Positions 1 through 8,673 of a stretch of 58,020 nt of DNA are shown here, in pieces. Within the stretch, counting starts at the first letter, position 1. Every line of letters begins with the position of its first letter. Source of the stretch: an uncultured Alphaproteobacteria bacterium (lineage in GTDB: Bacteria; Pseudomonadota; Alphaproteobacteria; Rs-D84); the NCBI GenBank assembly GCA_934272785.1, contig CAKQSE010000008.1:1-58020 (forward strand), in the 5' to 3' direction. The notes beneath the pieces were generated by a model. It was not told the DNA's origin. It saw only the letters and a program-made list of their open reading frames with translations, and did not search any database. A program made the position numbers and the translations under genes.

Positions 1-129
1 AGGAGCAACCTCGCGCAAAAAAGTATCCCACACCTGGTCAGCAACCGCTACACACTGTTTAGTTACGTTTTCACACAGGGGTGGGGGTGCCGGGGGCGGA
101 CAATTATGCAGGCCGCACCCGGCCAGGTA
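1..129 (-). pseudogene. 5'-truncated fragment of a cysteine-rich secreted protein gene (runs off the window)
   Basis: Read on the minus strand from about 129 to 1, the frame gives YLAGCGLHNC, a proline-rich stretch, then LCENVTKQCVAVADQVWD and TFLREVAP. This matches the core of the large cysteine-rich protein at 34122-36563, which has ICEKVLDQCVAVRDQVW and FLREAAP, and the GCG-x-x-x-x-NC motif in the protein at 31943-34105. Upstream the frame stays open only to a TAA near 228 and holds no ATG, GTG or TTG, and it overlaps the end of the neighbouring membrane-protein gene. It is therefore most likely a remnant whose 5' half was lost. The 3' continuation lies outside the window, so a non-standard start cannot be fully excluded. 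Confidence 0.55.
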
Positions 130-140
130 AATTTGTGATT

Positions 141-1196
141 TTATATCAAAACATCCAGGTCGTTTGTGACCACGACGCCGGCTTTTTCCCAGTCTGTGCG
201 GCGGGCGTCGATGTTCATGATATTATCGCATGTCATATATAATACTGGCACAACGCCCCGTGCGGCGGCAACGCGGGTTGCGGCAACAACTGGCGATGGC
301 TTTTGCCGGCCGGTTGCGAACCATGTGTCGCCATCGGCGACCCAGAAACTGGGGTCGTCGTGTGTTGCAATTGCGTATTTGTCGGTGACGATTACGTCGT
401 CGTCGGTTGCGATAATCGGCATGTTATGCGCGCCCAGAAAATCTGTGACCGTCGGCGCGCCGTTTGCGTGGGGCGCGTCCGCTGCGTGTGTGTCCGCCGT
501 GGCTGGCGCATCGTCGTGTGGAATTTCAACCGCCGTATCATCGTCAAATCCGTCAAATTTTATTTCACGAAATACCGGGGCAGGGGTGTCGGAAATATCA
601 TGTCCTGTTGTGGTGGCGGATGCAAAATCGTCAAACGCGCCCATATCGTCAAAGTCCGTGGGCAGTGGCAAATCGCCCGCGATATCTGTGGTTGGGTTTT
701 GTGATGTTGCAATTTGTGATGCGGCATTGTCCATCGCGCGCATATCAAATGATGAAATCTGTTCGGTGCCAACGCGTCCGCGTGCGCGCAGAAATGCCCC
801 GCGCAGTTCCAGGGGCAGGCCGTCTGGCAATGGTTTCTCGGCCGGGGGGGCGTCCGCTGGGGCGGGCGTGTCGTCCGTCGGCGCGGCGGCGGGTGCGGGC
901 GGTGCAAATGCGTGCTTTAAAAATTTGGGAATTGGTATCGTGAACAGCGGCCCGCCACTGCGTGCGACCAATGTGGTTGTCGCGATATACATCGGCACCG
1001 CGGCCAGAATCAAAATTCCAAACACAAAACCCGCAAACCCGCGCAGGTGCGCGTGCGCCAAATATGACCAGTGCAACGATGAAAACATATTGAAATTAAA
1101 CAGACCGCGCAAAATCGCCCACATTATGAACACATATGTGATTGTCCATGTGATTATGTGACGGTGGGATTTGATAAAGTCTGTAACTTTTTGCAT
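141..1196 (-). CDS. Two-helix membrane protein with acidic, proline-rich linker and unknown C-terminal domain
   Basis: 351 residues, function not recognised. The first 75 residues hold two hydrophobic helices (about 13-32 and 52-75). A Pro/Ala-rich segment (about 97-125) and a long Asp/Ala-rich region follow. The last 90 residues look folded: they contain FWVADGDTWFATGRQK, then VPVLYMTCDNIMNIDARR and a final AGVVVTNDLDVLI, a pattern that could be an alpha/beta domain. That suggests a membrane-anchored cytoplasmic domain. The start is fixed by a near-consensus promoter placed so close that the transcript would be leaderless. A long open frame on the opposite strand is antisense and lacks domain character. 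Confidence 0.7.
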   Translation of the reverse strand: MQKVTDFIKSHRHIITWTITYVFIMWAILRGLFNFNMFSSLHWSYLAHAHLRGFAGFVFGILILAAVPMYIATTTLVARSGGPLFTIPIPKFLKHAFAPPAPAAAPTDDTPAPADAPPAEKPLPDGLPLELRGAFLRARGRVGTEQISSFDMRAMDNAASQIATSQNPTTDIAGDLPLPTDFDDMGAFDDFASATTTGHDISDTPAPVFREIKFDGFDDDTAVEIPHDDAPATADTHAADAPHANGAPTVTDFLGAHNMPIIATDDDVIVTDKYAIATHDDPSFWVADGDTWFATGRQKPSPVVAATRVAAARGVVPVLYMTCDNIMNIDARRTDWEKAGVVVTNDLDVLI

Positions 1197-1202
1197 GTGA
1201 TT

Positions 1203-1230
1203 ATTATAGACAATATAATATTTTTGTCAA
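1203..1230 (-). promoter_or_regulatory. Near-consensus sigma70-type promoter giving a probably leaderless transcript
   Basis: On the minus strand TTGACA (1225-1230) and TATAAT (1203-1208) are separated by 16 nt. The -10 box ends only 6 nt before the ATG at 1194-1196, so initiation at the usual distance falls on or next to the start codon. No ribosome-binding site lies between. Confidence 0.7.
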
Positions 1231-1322
1231 GATTATAATCAATCGGTATTTTTGTCTAAAAAGGGCTTTTTTTTAGGTCTTTTTTATGGCATAATAATGG
1301 GGATAAAAGTAGGAGATTTTTT

Positions 1323-3470
1323 ATGCAGAATTTGCTGAAAATGTTTGGTATATCGGGCGCGGTGTTGGGGCTGGTTGCTACGGTTTCTGGGGCGGACGCC
1401 GCCACAGGACGTGCGGCATACACCAATGTTCGTGCGTCTGTAAATGCAAATACCGCGATTGGGCGTATGCCGTCGATGCCGACATTGCCGATAAATTCTG
1501 TGGGAAATTTGTCGCCAGATTTGCCGTCTGATGATGACACGACGCCTGATAATCCCAAGCCCGATGATCCAAAGCCGGACGATCCGAAACCAGATGACCC
1601 CAAACCGGAATGCCCGGATGGTGGGGTTAAAAATTCAACGTATACGGTTGAAAACTGTATGACGGATATTCTGTCGTGTGTCAACGGTGGTGCGTTGCCG
1701 GGCGGCTTGAACGATTTGTTTAACGAAGATTTACGTAACGCAATCGTCAACGGTATGGGGTTGTGCTCGGTCCAGGTGGAAAAGTGTATCGCAACCGTTC
1801 GTCGTGATTGCAGAAATGTTTATCGCACATCGGCCGACGTGTGGTTGGATTTCAATTCCCGCCGGATTCAGCCGGAATATTACAACTTTGTTTTACGCAA
1901 AACGGGCCTGACCCCGAACCAGGCGGAAAACACATGCCGTCTGTTGGACAAGAATACATATGGCACATCGTTTAACGCGGTCGCCAATAATGGCAGTGTA
2001 ACGTCAGAATACAATAACCGCACCGGTGCGTATAACAGTCAACAGGGCAACGTCTTGGTCAAAAATAATCCCCAGGGCGTCCAGGTGAACGATAACAACC
2101 CCGGCGTTGATGGCCAGCGTGGCCACTATGCGCGTTGGGACGCAACAACGGCAGATTGCTGGATTCGTGTTGCCGCGTATAACAAAGACAGCCAGATTAA
2201 AAACAGCTGGTTGTTCGGTGCCGCTGGTGACGACAAAATGGCAGAGGCCTGGAAACAGGCCGGTGACACATTTACGTGTAACAAGGACCTGTTTGGGTTT
2301 TCATTGATGAACCAGACCAGCACGGCCGCGGTTGTCGGTATTGGTGGTGGAACATTGGTTGGTGCCGGTATCGGTGCAATTGCTGGACACGGCGCGCGCA
2401 ATTTTGATTGCAGTAACGATGGCCAGGTGAAAAAACTGGGCGAACAGTTAAAATCGTCTGGCAAGATTGCAATCTTGAACGAATATCTGGACGCGGGTAA
2501 TCGTATCGAGAATAATTTCACAACATTGTCGCGGGCCCAGTGCGAAGATATCGTCGACCTGGCGGCATTGTATCCACAGTTGAGTTCAGCATTGTCGGAT
2601 TGCGAAAGTGCCAGCAACGTTTCGACGTTGAATACGTGGACATTGACGATTGTATGGACTGCAACAGATCAGGAAAAAGACAAAGATCTCAAAAAGATTA
2701 TCAACGCTGTTTTCCCGCATTGTATAAATATGGATTTGCAACAATGTGCTGAGGTGTTGACTGCACGGTGTAAGACAGAAATGGCAGCGTGTATTGACCA
2801 ATTGGTGACAGATGGGTATATCAAGACAGACGACGATGACTACGCTAACTTTAAAGTTAACGTTGCAAGCAAGGAAGAACTGATTGGCAAGTGCACGTTC
2901 AAACCGATAAACATTGCCAAACGAAATGGTGAAATGATTTATTGCCAGAATCCAGAAGGCCAGGGTTGTCAAACCGCCACAGATCTTCGCGCAGATGTAA
3001 ATCGTCTGGGCGGGGTGCTGAATGAATTGGAAATCCTGAACGGTGAAAAATCCAATATGGCGAAAAGCATCGGTATCGGTGCGGCGGCGGGTGCCGGCAC
3101 GGGTGGATTGGCCACGGCGATTACGGCGTTTGTCGAACGCAGTAACATCAACTGTCGCGTTGGCGATGGTCTGGAACAGGTTGGATTCGGAAAATCGTAT
3201 TCAATTGGCACGTTGAAAGATTTCTATGTTAAATGGAATCTGCACCTGCCGGATACAATTGCGCCGACGGCAAATGTAACTGATTGCACGACATGGCGTG
3301 CGGCATGCGGAACGCTGACTGATTTGAAACAGTGCGCCGCGGCCCAGGTGAATTACCAGCCGGCCGACGCCCCAACAATCAGATTGATTCAGGCGGCGTG
3401 CACCCCATCGGGCAGTGTGTGTATCGAAAACTATCCGGTTGCGGTATCATACGGCGCGTGTCAAGAGTAA
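1323..3470 (+). CDS. Secreted cysteine-rich protein with glycine-zipper segments
   Basis: 715 residues, preceded by AGGAG at good spacing. A signal peptide (about 1-26, cut near SGADA) is followed by a low-complexity linker with tandem PDDPK units (about residues 75-97). The rest is rich in cysteines, often as C-x(5-8)-C pairs. Two glycine-zipper helices occur, near 340-360 (VGAGIGAIAGHGA) and 580-600 (IGIGAAAGAGTGGL). The block AGDTFTCNKDLFG just before the first zipper recurs as AGDTFDCTQNWFG in the product of 7105-8652, so the two are related in part. It is probably periplasmic or surface-exposed and disulfide-bonded. Function is unknown. It is transcribed away from the reverse operon at 4.1-9.5 kb. 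Confidence 0.75.
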   Translation: MQNLLKMFGISGAVLGLVATVSGADAATGRAAYTNVRASVNANTAIGRMPSMPTLPINSVGNLSPDLPSDDDTTPDNPKPDDPKPDDPKPDDPKPECPDGGVKNSTYTVENCMTDILSCVNGGALPGGLNDLFNEDLRNAIVNGMGLCSVQVEKCIATVRRDCRNVYRTSADVWLDFNSRRIQPEYYNFVLRKTGLTPNQAENTCRLLDKNTYGTSFNAVANNGSVTSEYNNRTGAYNSQQGNVLVKNNPQGVQVNDNNPGVDGQRGHYARWDATTADCWIRVAAYNKDSQIKNSWLFGAAGDDKMAEAWKQAGDTFTCNKDLFGFSLMNQTSTAAVVGIGGGTLVGAGIGAIAGHGARNFDCSNDGQVKKLGEQLKSSGKIAILNEYLDAGNRIENNFTTLSRAQCEDIVDLAALYPQLSSALSDCESASNVSTLNTWTLTIVWTATDQEKDKDLKKIINAVFPHCINMDLQQCAEVLTARCKTEMAACIDQLVTDGYIKTDDDDYANFKVNVASKEELIGKCTFKPINIAKRNGEMIYCQNPEGQGCQTATDLRADVNRLGGVLNELEILNGEKSNMAKSIGIGAAAGAGTGGLATAITAFVERSNINCRVGDGLEQVGFGKSYSIGTLKDFYVKWNLHLPDTIAPTANVTDCTTWRAACGTLTDLKQCAAAQVNYQPADAPTIRLIQAACTPSGSVCIENYPVAVSYGACQE

Positions 3471-3503
3471 TTTATTTATGGTTGCATTGTGGTGTCCAAA
3501 CGA

Positions 3504-3527
3504 ACCGCCCCACCGGGCGGTTTTTTA
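3504..3527 (+). terminator. Intrinsic terminator after the 1323-3470 gene
   Basis: ACCGCCC / GGGCGGT stem with a CACC loop followed by TTTTTT. Confidence 0.85.
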
Positions 3528-3530
3528 TTA

Positions 3531-4065
3531 GAGAGCAATGAAAAGTGAGTAAGTGACAGAGTGATAAAGTGATTTAGTTGGGTGCGCCGATGGCGCACTT
3601 GTTTTTTGCCGTCGCGGACTAAGTTCCCCTCCGGGAACCACCCACGGAATTTAACAATTCCGCGGGGCCCGGGTCGGGGTGCCCCCAGGGCGGGGTGGTC
3701 TTTTTATGGATTGCGCGCTTTGTTCGCAATGACAAGGGTAAAAAACGCGATAAGTTCCCCTCTGGCCAGAGGGGTGGCACGAAGTGCCGGGGTGTCGTCA
3801 TTACAAGAGAGCAAAGCGCAGAGAGCAATGTATGTGCTCGCGGTCGCTCGCAACATTTATATGACCTGGATCCTGTGGTCAAGCCACAGGATGACATACA
3901 ATATATTACACGACATAAAATTGAACTATGTCCATAATGAAAACCTTAAAACCTTGTCATTCCTGCCTGCGCAGGAATGACAAGGTCTGGGGAAAGGTCT
4001 GGGGATTTGTGCCATATTTTACGTGTATTGTGCACCGATGAAATACGAGAAAATTTAAAATGGGG
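3531..4065 (+). repeat. Mosaic intergenic repeat region, copy 1
   Basis: No convincing gene. The region is a patchwork of units that recur between genes elsewhere in the window. GAGAGCAATG is followed by GTGAGTAA, GTGACAGA, GTGATAAA and GTGATTTA (3545-3576). Then come GTTCCCCTC-type blocks, TTCCCCTCTGGCCAGAGGGG (a palindrome), ATCCTGTGGTCAAGCCACAG with its GGATGAC tail, and CTTGTCATTCCTGCCTGCGC with its inverted arm AGGAATGACAAG. A TTTTACGTGTATTGTGCAC block ends it. Short open frames here are translations of repeats. Confidence 0.75.
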
Positions 4066-4130
4066 GGCTGGCAATAATACTATCAGATAGTTGTGGGACT
4101 ATTTCTGACAGGAACGCAGAATATAAAAAA

Positions 4131-4647
4131 CTAGGTATCGCTGATAAAGTCTGCTTCCCAGTAATACCATGACGCGCGTGTTGCGCCATAGCTGGTGCAA
4201 CCACGGTTTATGTATGGGTATTTACTCTGTGCGGCGGCAGTTATTACACCATGATAATTCCCGGGCGATACTGTTTCTGCACAGTCGTTATCATCTGTAA
4301 CATAAAAATCAGGTTGAAAACACCGGGCGTAAAAACGAATTTTCTTTCTCTGGTTGGGTAACTGCGTAATAGCCGCGCGTTGCCTGGGATAATTTTAGAT
4401 AGCCATTTTCGGATTTGCATAATTCAAATAGGTCTGCCAATTGTGATTCTTCGGCGGTGGTCAGATCGGTTGGATAATATTTGCTTTCGATACCGTTGGC
4501 GATAAGTGTTTGATTTCGTTCCTGGGATGCGATTTTGGTTTTCAAGTCACTGGAATCTGTGACTGCAACAGCGGCGACACTTGTCGCCGCCGTGATATTT
4601 TGGTCGCTTGTTTGTTGTGTTACAGTAATGCCGGCATTGTTTAACAA
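4131..4647 (-). pseudogene. Frameshifted remnant downstream of the OmpA-fusion gene
   Basis: On the minus strand a frame without an ATG runs from a TTG at 4647 to a stop at 4309 (about 112 codons). It contains DLTTAEESQLADLFELCKSE. Near 4330, at a run of T residues, the coding character moves to another frame. That frame reads KIRFYARCFQPDFYV, then TDDNDCAETVSPGNYHGV and GCTSYGATRASWYYWEADF, before a TAG at 4131-4133. Together they look like one secreted-domain gene of about 170 codons broken by a frameshift. No ribosome-binding site precedes it and a stop codon sits directly upstream. A sequencing error in the T run is the main alternative. Function unknown. Confidence 0.5.
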
Positions 4648-4662
4648 TTATTGCGCGGTATT

Positions 4663-7101
4663 TTATATTGAACCTGCATTTGTGCCTGTGACATCGCACG
4701 TGCCTGCGGTAATTGTTACTTTGACGTGACGACATTTTTGATCGTTGGGTTGTGGGTGTTTGGTTGTGTCACATTCCGTGTCGGCTTTTCCTGTTGATTC
4801 GAAACTGGGGGTGCCCTGGGTGAAAACTTGTTTTAATATTCCCGTAACCGCGTCTGCACGTTGTTGTGATAATTTTTGATTATTCATGCTACTGCCCGTT
4901 CTGAATTTTGTCCTATCGGTGTGCCCAGTTACCAAAACACAATATGCTAAATTAGTCCAATCCAGATCTTGTTGATTGCTAATTTTTTGTTGTAATTCTG
5001 TTTTTAAGCTGTCTGCATTTTTGACAGTTGCACGACCTGAATCAAAGTATGTATCGCTGCTTATGTCCAGTGTGATTGCTGTTTCCAACTGGGGTAGGGT
5101 TGTTTGATTTTGAACACAGGTGCCGTCGCGTTCTGTATAGCCATCATTGCATTTGCATATTTGTGTGTTAGCAGCGGCTGCGTTATCAATACATTGGCAT
5201 GCGTCTGCTTTTTTTAACCCGGTCAGATTGCAGGCTGGTGTTTTTGCGATGCATTGACCATCTTGTTCTACGGGCTTGTCAGATGGGCATTCGCATCCGT
5301 TTTTGGTGGTATTTACAACACGTTCACCATCGCATGCGACGCAACCCTGTTCAGCAGAAAAATATTGTGTGTTATTCGAACAGGCACAATCGGGATATGT
5401 GCCGGTTGCCTCAGGAAAATCGCTACATTTTTTTTGTGGAATTGTTTGGGCGACGTCATCAATTGCACGTTGCAGTTCCTGGGTGTATTTTGATGCATAT
5501 TTTTTCATGATTTCGTCGCTTTTGTTTTTCTTGGCGTCACCCGAATTCACCGCCAGGTTGGCAATCGCACTGCCCACGGCACCGACCGCGGCAACGGTTG
5601 CGCCGGTCTTTAATTTAGACGCGGTGTCCGCCTTTTGTTTTGCCCACTCGGCCGCGTCCGCACTGGTTTCATCACTCAGTGCGCGCGATAAACTGGTAAA
5701 TGCACCATCGGTCTTGCCCGTTGCCGCATTGTCATACAGGCCCGTGTCCGCCGCATCGATTATCGTTTCGGATTCTATCCCGGGCGATATCCCCAGGGCG
5801 TCCTTGCGAACCTTTAAATCCGCGGCCAGGGTTTTATATTGTGTAACATATTGGGTCAGTTCATTACCACCCGGCAATTCAATTCCCATATCGCCGCCAT
5901 TGATGTTTTTGCCCATGCCATAGTCACACTTGAACGTGGCCAGGTATGCGCGCATGTCATCTTCGGCATTTTGGTCGGCGCGTTGTTCCGCCAGTGCGGA
6001 CAGTGCCTGGGACGTGCCGATACCGGTCGCACCGATGCCCGCCGCACCAATCAGTTTGTTGGCGGTTGATTGTTCCTTGTCACGCATCTTCTGGGCGTTG
6101 TCGCGCAGTTCGTCAACACGGGCCTGGGAATCTTCCTTGCTAAGTTTTGTTTTGCAGGACAATTTATCAGTGCTGATGCTGTATCCATCGCGGCACGCGG
6201 TAACAATGCAAATTTCTTTGTTTTGTTCGGCGTCCCATTTGCGGGTGCCGGATATCGCATCGTCGGGCAATGAATTACAGTCGCCACCAACCGTAACACA
6301 GGTATTATTGGACGCTTCATATCCCGCGTCGCATTCAGTAACGTGACATTTTCCATTTTTTAACTCGCCAGATTTGGCGTGTTCGATTTCTGCGATTTGT
6401 GCGTCACTGCACGGACCATCACTGGCCACGCATGCGCCATTTTCCAGCATAAAGTGGTCATCACATTTTTTTATGACACAGTTTAGTTTGCTGCCGTCCC
6501 ATTCATATTTTGCGGTTTTGACATTGTCGCCGGCCTGGGCGGTGCAATCCGTGCCAACCTGGTCCACACACGCGTCACCGATGGTGATTGTTGTGCAGCT
6601 GGTGTCACCGTTCTCGCACATGTCATCTGGATCGGTGGTGCACGAATCGTTATTTATTTTTGTTGCTGTTGTTTGGCCGGTCAATTTATATCGCGCAGAT
6701 TCACACTCTGTTGGGACGCATGTTTTTGTTGCCTTGTTATACAAGATGCTTTTAGCATTTGCTACTGAATTTTTTGTGCAACTTGTTATCACAATGTCTT
6801 CCAGCATCTCGGTATCGGTTTCCATTGTGATGGTGTTACCGTTCGCCTGGGCGGCGGTTAAATTTTTTGTTTTCATCCCCAGGTATTTGAACGTCAATTT
6901 AGTGTTGGCGTCCGGAACAGTGATTGAAAATGCACCGGATTCATTGGCCATTGCGCCATTTTGTGGGTTGTCAACCTGTTGAACGGTTGCTGTATACAAT
7001 GGTTCTTGTGTGTCGCCGTCCAGAATAGTGCCAGTGACAGTCAGGGCAAATGCCGGAACAGTAACAGAGATTGCAAAAATGGCGGTCAATAATTTTTTCA
7101 T
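4663..7101 (-). CDS. Secreted fusion: carboxypeptidase-regulatory-like domain, cysteine-rich region, OmpA-like C-terminus
   Basis: 812 residues. Signal peptide 1-19 (MKKLLTAIFAISVTVPAFA). Residues about 20-110 resemble the carboxypeptidase-D regulatory-like domain typical of Bacteroidetes SusC-type proteins: VTGTILDGDTQEPLYTATV, then GAFSITVPDANTKLTFKYLG. The middle carries many cysteine pairs, some like growth-factor-receptor repeats (C-x-C-x-D-GY), and a glycine-rich hydrophobic segment. The last 140 residues resemble the peptidoglycan-binding OmpA C-terminal domain: YFDSGRATVKNADSL, VLVTGHTDRTKF and NQKLSQQRADAVTGIL. It starts 3 nt after the 7105-8652 gene, so they form one operon. Likely a cell-envelope protein tethered to peptidoglycan; the exact role is unknown. 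Confidence 0.7.
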   Translation of the reverse strand: MKKLLTAIFAISVTVPAFALTVTGTILDGDTQEPLYTATVQQVDNPQNGAMANESGAFSITVPDANTKLTFKYLGMKTKNLTAAQANGNTITMETDTEMLEDIVITSCTKNSVANAKSILYNKATKTCVPTECESARYKLTGQTTATKINNDSCTTDPDDMCENGDTSCTTITIGDACVDQVGTDCTAQAGDNVKTAKYEWDGSKLNCVIKKCDDHFMLENGACVASDGPCSDAQIAEIEHAKSGELKNGKCHVTECDAGYEASNNTCVTVGGDCNSLPDDAISGTRKWDAEQNKEICIVTACRDGYSISTDKLSCKTKLSKEDSQARVDELRDNAQKMRDKEQSTANKLIGAAGIGATGIGTSQALSALAEQRADQNAEDDMRAYLATFKCDYGMGKNINGGDMGIELPGGNELTQYVTQYKTLAADLKVRKDALGISPGIESETIIDAADTGLYDNAATGKTDGAFTSLSRALSDETSADAAEWAKQKADTASKLKTGATVAAVGAVGSAIANLAVNSGDAKKNKSDEIMKKYASKYTQELQRAIDDVAQTIPQKKCSDFPEATGTYPDCACSNNTQYFSAEQGCVACDGERVVNTTKNGCECPSDKPVEQDGQCIAKTPACNLTGLKKADACQCIDNAAAANTQICKCNDGYTERDGTCVQNQTTLPQLETAITLDISSDTYFDSGRATVKNADSLKTELQQKISNQQDLDWTNLAYCVLVTGHTDRTKFRTGSSMNNQKLSQQRADAVTGILKQVFTQGTPSFESTGKADTECDTTKHPQPNDQKCRHVKVTITAGTCDVTGTNAGSI

Positions 7102-7104
7102 CGG

Positions 7105-8652
7105 TTATTTTTTGCTTTCGTTATTATCGACCCCTTGGTCGGTTGCTTGTTCGCTGCCACCTGAATCACCGTTGTTGGCGTTGTCAGTTTTGTCTGTATT
7201 TTGATCGTTATTCTGTTCGGTGCCGCCATCTGACGGTGTGTTGGCTTTTTTATCGTCTGTTGTTGGTGCCTCGGCCTTATCAGTGTCTGTTGTTTGTGTT
7301 TCCTGGTCTTTTTTGTTATTCTCGGTCGCTTCGTCCGTTTCGTCGTCACCATAGTTTTTCTGGTGTTCATCCTCGGCCTGTTTCAGGGCACGGTCCGCCT
7401 TGTGTCGGTCAATCGCACGATTGATTGCGCCCGATGTTACCGCACCAACCGCCATACCAACCCCAGATCCCATCAGCGATGATGTTGCCGATGTTTGTTC
7501 CCGGGTCAGACGATATGCATTTTCCTTGAACGTGGTGATGTCAATGCCAAACCAATTCTGGGTGCAATCAAATGTGTCGCCGGCATAGAGTTTTTTAGAT
7601 GCATATGGCGTTTCCTGGTTATCGCCCGCCCAGAAATTCACGGTATAGACGCATGTCAAACTGCGTTCGTCAAACATCGCGCCCAAACGACGGCACATTG
7701 TTGACATCTGGTCGCGCAGGGCATACAGGCGTTGTTCGTCAGATTTAATCTGGATCTCGGCCCCTTGGCGCAGGGTCGCAAATACGTTCATTGTGCGACT
7801 GGCCAGGCCGTTGTCCGCCGTTGTGCAATCGCGCGCAATCTGGGCACAGGCGGAAATCGCCGTGTCACCCGCGGATTTGCCCAAACACTTGGAATATGTA
7901 ACACCACACTGTTCAACAATACATTCGTTATATCGATTGCCACAGTCGATGATTTTATTATATGACGCCAGGCGCGCGTTCATATCGCGGTCGGCGCGAA
8001 TCTCGGGCGCGAATTTGGCATACATCGCCGATGTGCATGTCGTGATTTTGCGACGGCATGCGTCCATCTTGTCCCCCCACAGGGTGTCGGTGTCGCCACT
8101 GCATTTCGAAAAGTCAGACCCGCATTTTTCCGCCATGCATGCGCGCAGGTCGGTGTCACATGCCATCTTGCCCGATGTGGTGGCGCGGGCGACCGATGAT
8201 GACGATGCGTCGGTGGCGTCGGCCGCGTCCAGGGCCGCGCGCTGGCGTCGTATCATTTCGGCACGTTCGTCCGCCGATGTGTCGGCACCGCCCGCGTTGG
8301 CGTTGCCCAGGGCGGCGTCAAATTGCGATGTTTTGTCCACAATTACAACGGGCGTTGTTGTGTCGGTGGCCGGCAATGTTGTTGCGGTATCCGTTGCGTT
8401 GTTATCCGTCGTGGTGTCGTTATCAGATGCGTCGTCCGTTGTGGTATTATTCTGGCGCGTCATATTCGCGGTCAGTGTCGGCATACGTGCCGACGCCTGG
8501 TTCGTGCGGGTAACGGTGGGGCGGGCACTGGCCGATGATGACGTGCCACGCGGAACAACGTTCGTAGCGCGCGCCGATGCACATATGCATATTGCGATTA
8601 CCGCAACGCCAGTTGAAATTGTTGTTCTAAAAAAGCCGTTTTGGTTTGTCAT
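7105..8652 (-). CDS. Secreted cysteine-rich protein with acidic C-terminal tail
   Basis: 515 residues. An N-terminal hydrophobic stretch (about 12-28) ending in ASARA is a probable signal peptide. A Thr/Asp/Asn-rich low-complexity region follows (about 65-110). The core has repeated cysteine motifs such as CDTDLRACMAEKCGSDFSKC and CGNRYNECIVEQCGVTYSKC. Then comes the block AGDTFDCTQNWFG and a glycine zipper (MGSGVGMAVGAVTSGAI), the same order as in the product of 1323-3470. The last 90 residues are Asp/Glu/Asn/Lys-rich and look disordered. It is the middle gene of the reverse operon 9531-4663. Function unknown. Confidence 0.7.
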   Translation of the reverse strand: MTNQNGFFRTTISTGVAVIAICICASARATNVVPRGTSSSASARPTVTRTNQASARMPTLTANMTRQNNTTTDDASDNDTTTDNNATDTATTLPATDTTTPVVIVDKTSQFDAALGNANAGGADTSADERAEMIRRQRAALDAADATDASSSSVARATTSGKMACDTDLRACMAEKCGSDFSKCSGDTDTLWGDKMDACRRKITTCTSAMYAKFAPEIRADRDMNARLASYNKIIDCGNRYNECIVEQCGVTYSKCLGKSAGDTAISACAQIARDCTTADNGLASRTMNVFATLRQGAEIQIKSDEQRLYALRDQMSTMCRRLGAMFDERSLTCVYTVNFWAGDNQETPYASKKLYAGDTFDCTQNWFGIDITTFKENAYRLTREQTSATSSLMGSGVGMAVGAVTSGAINRAIDRHKADRALKQAEDEHQKNYGDDETDEATENNKKDQETQTTDTDKAEAPTTDDKKANTPSDGGTEQNNDQNTDKTDNANNGDSGGSEQATDQGVDNNESKK

Positions 8653-8673
8653 TTATTCCCAAATTCCCGTTTC

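Noticed and set aside
166..1161. 331-codon open frame antisense to the membrane protein gene
   Set aside because: It is low in domain character, Ala/Ser-rich as expected from the complementary strand, and has no promoter. The minus-strand gene has membrane helices and a near-consensus promoter.
3582..3980. Overlapping open frames in the first mosaic repeat region (3582-3980, 3695-3937 and reverse)
   Set aside because: They translate repeat modules shared by several intergenic regions and have no ribosome-binding site.
3531..4065. CRISPR array suggested by repeated short units
   Set aside because: The units are contiguous 8-bp repeats or palindromic modules without regular spacers, and no cas genes are present.
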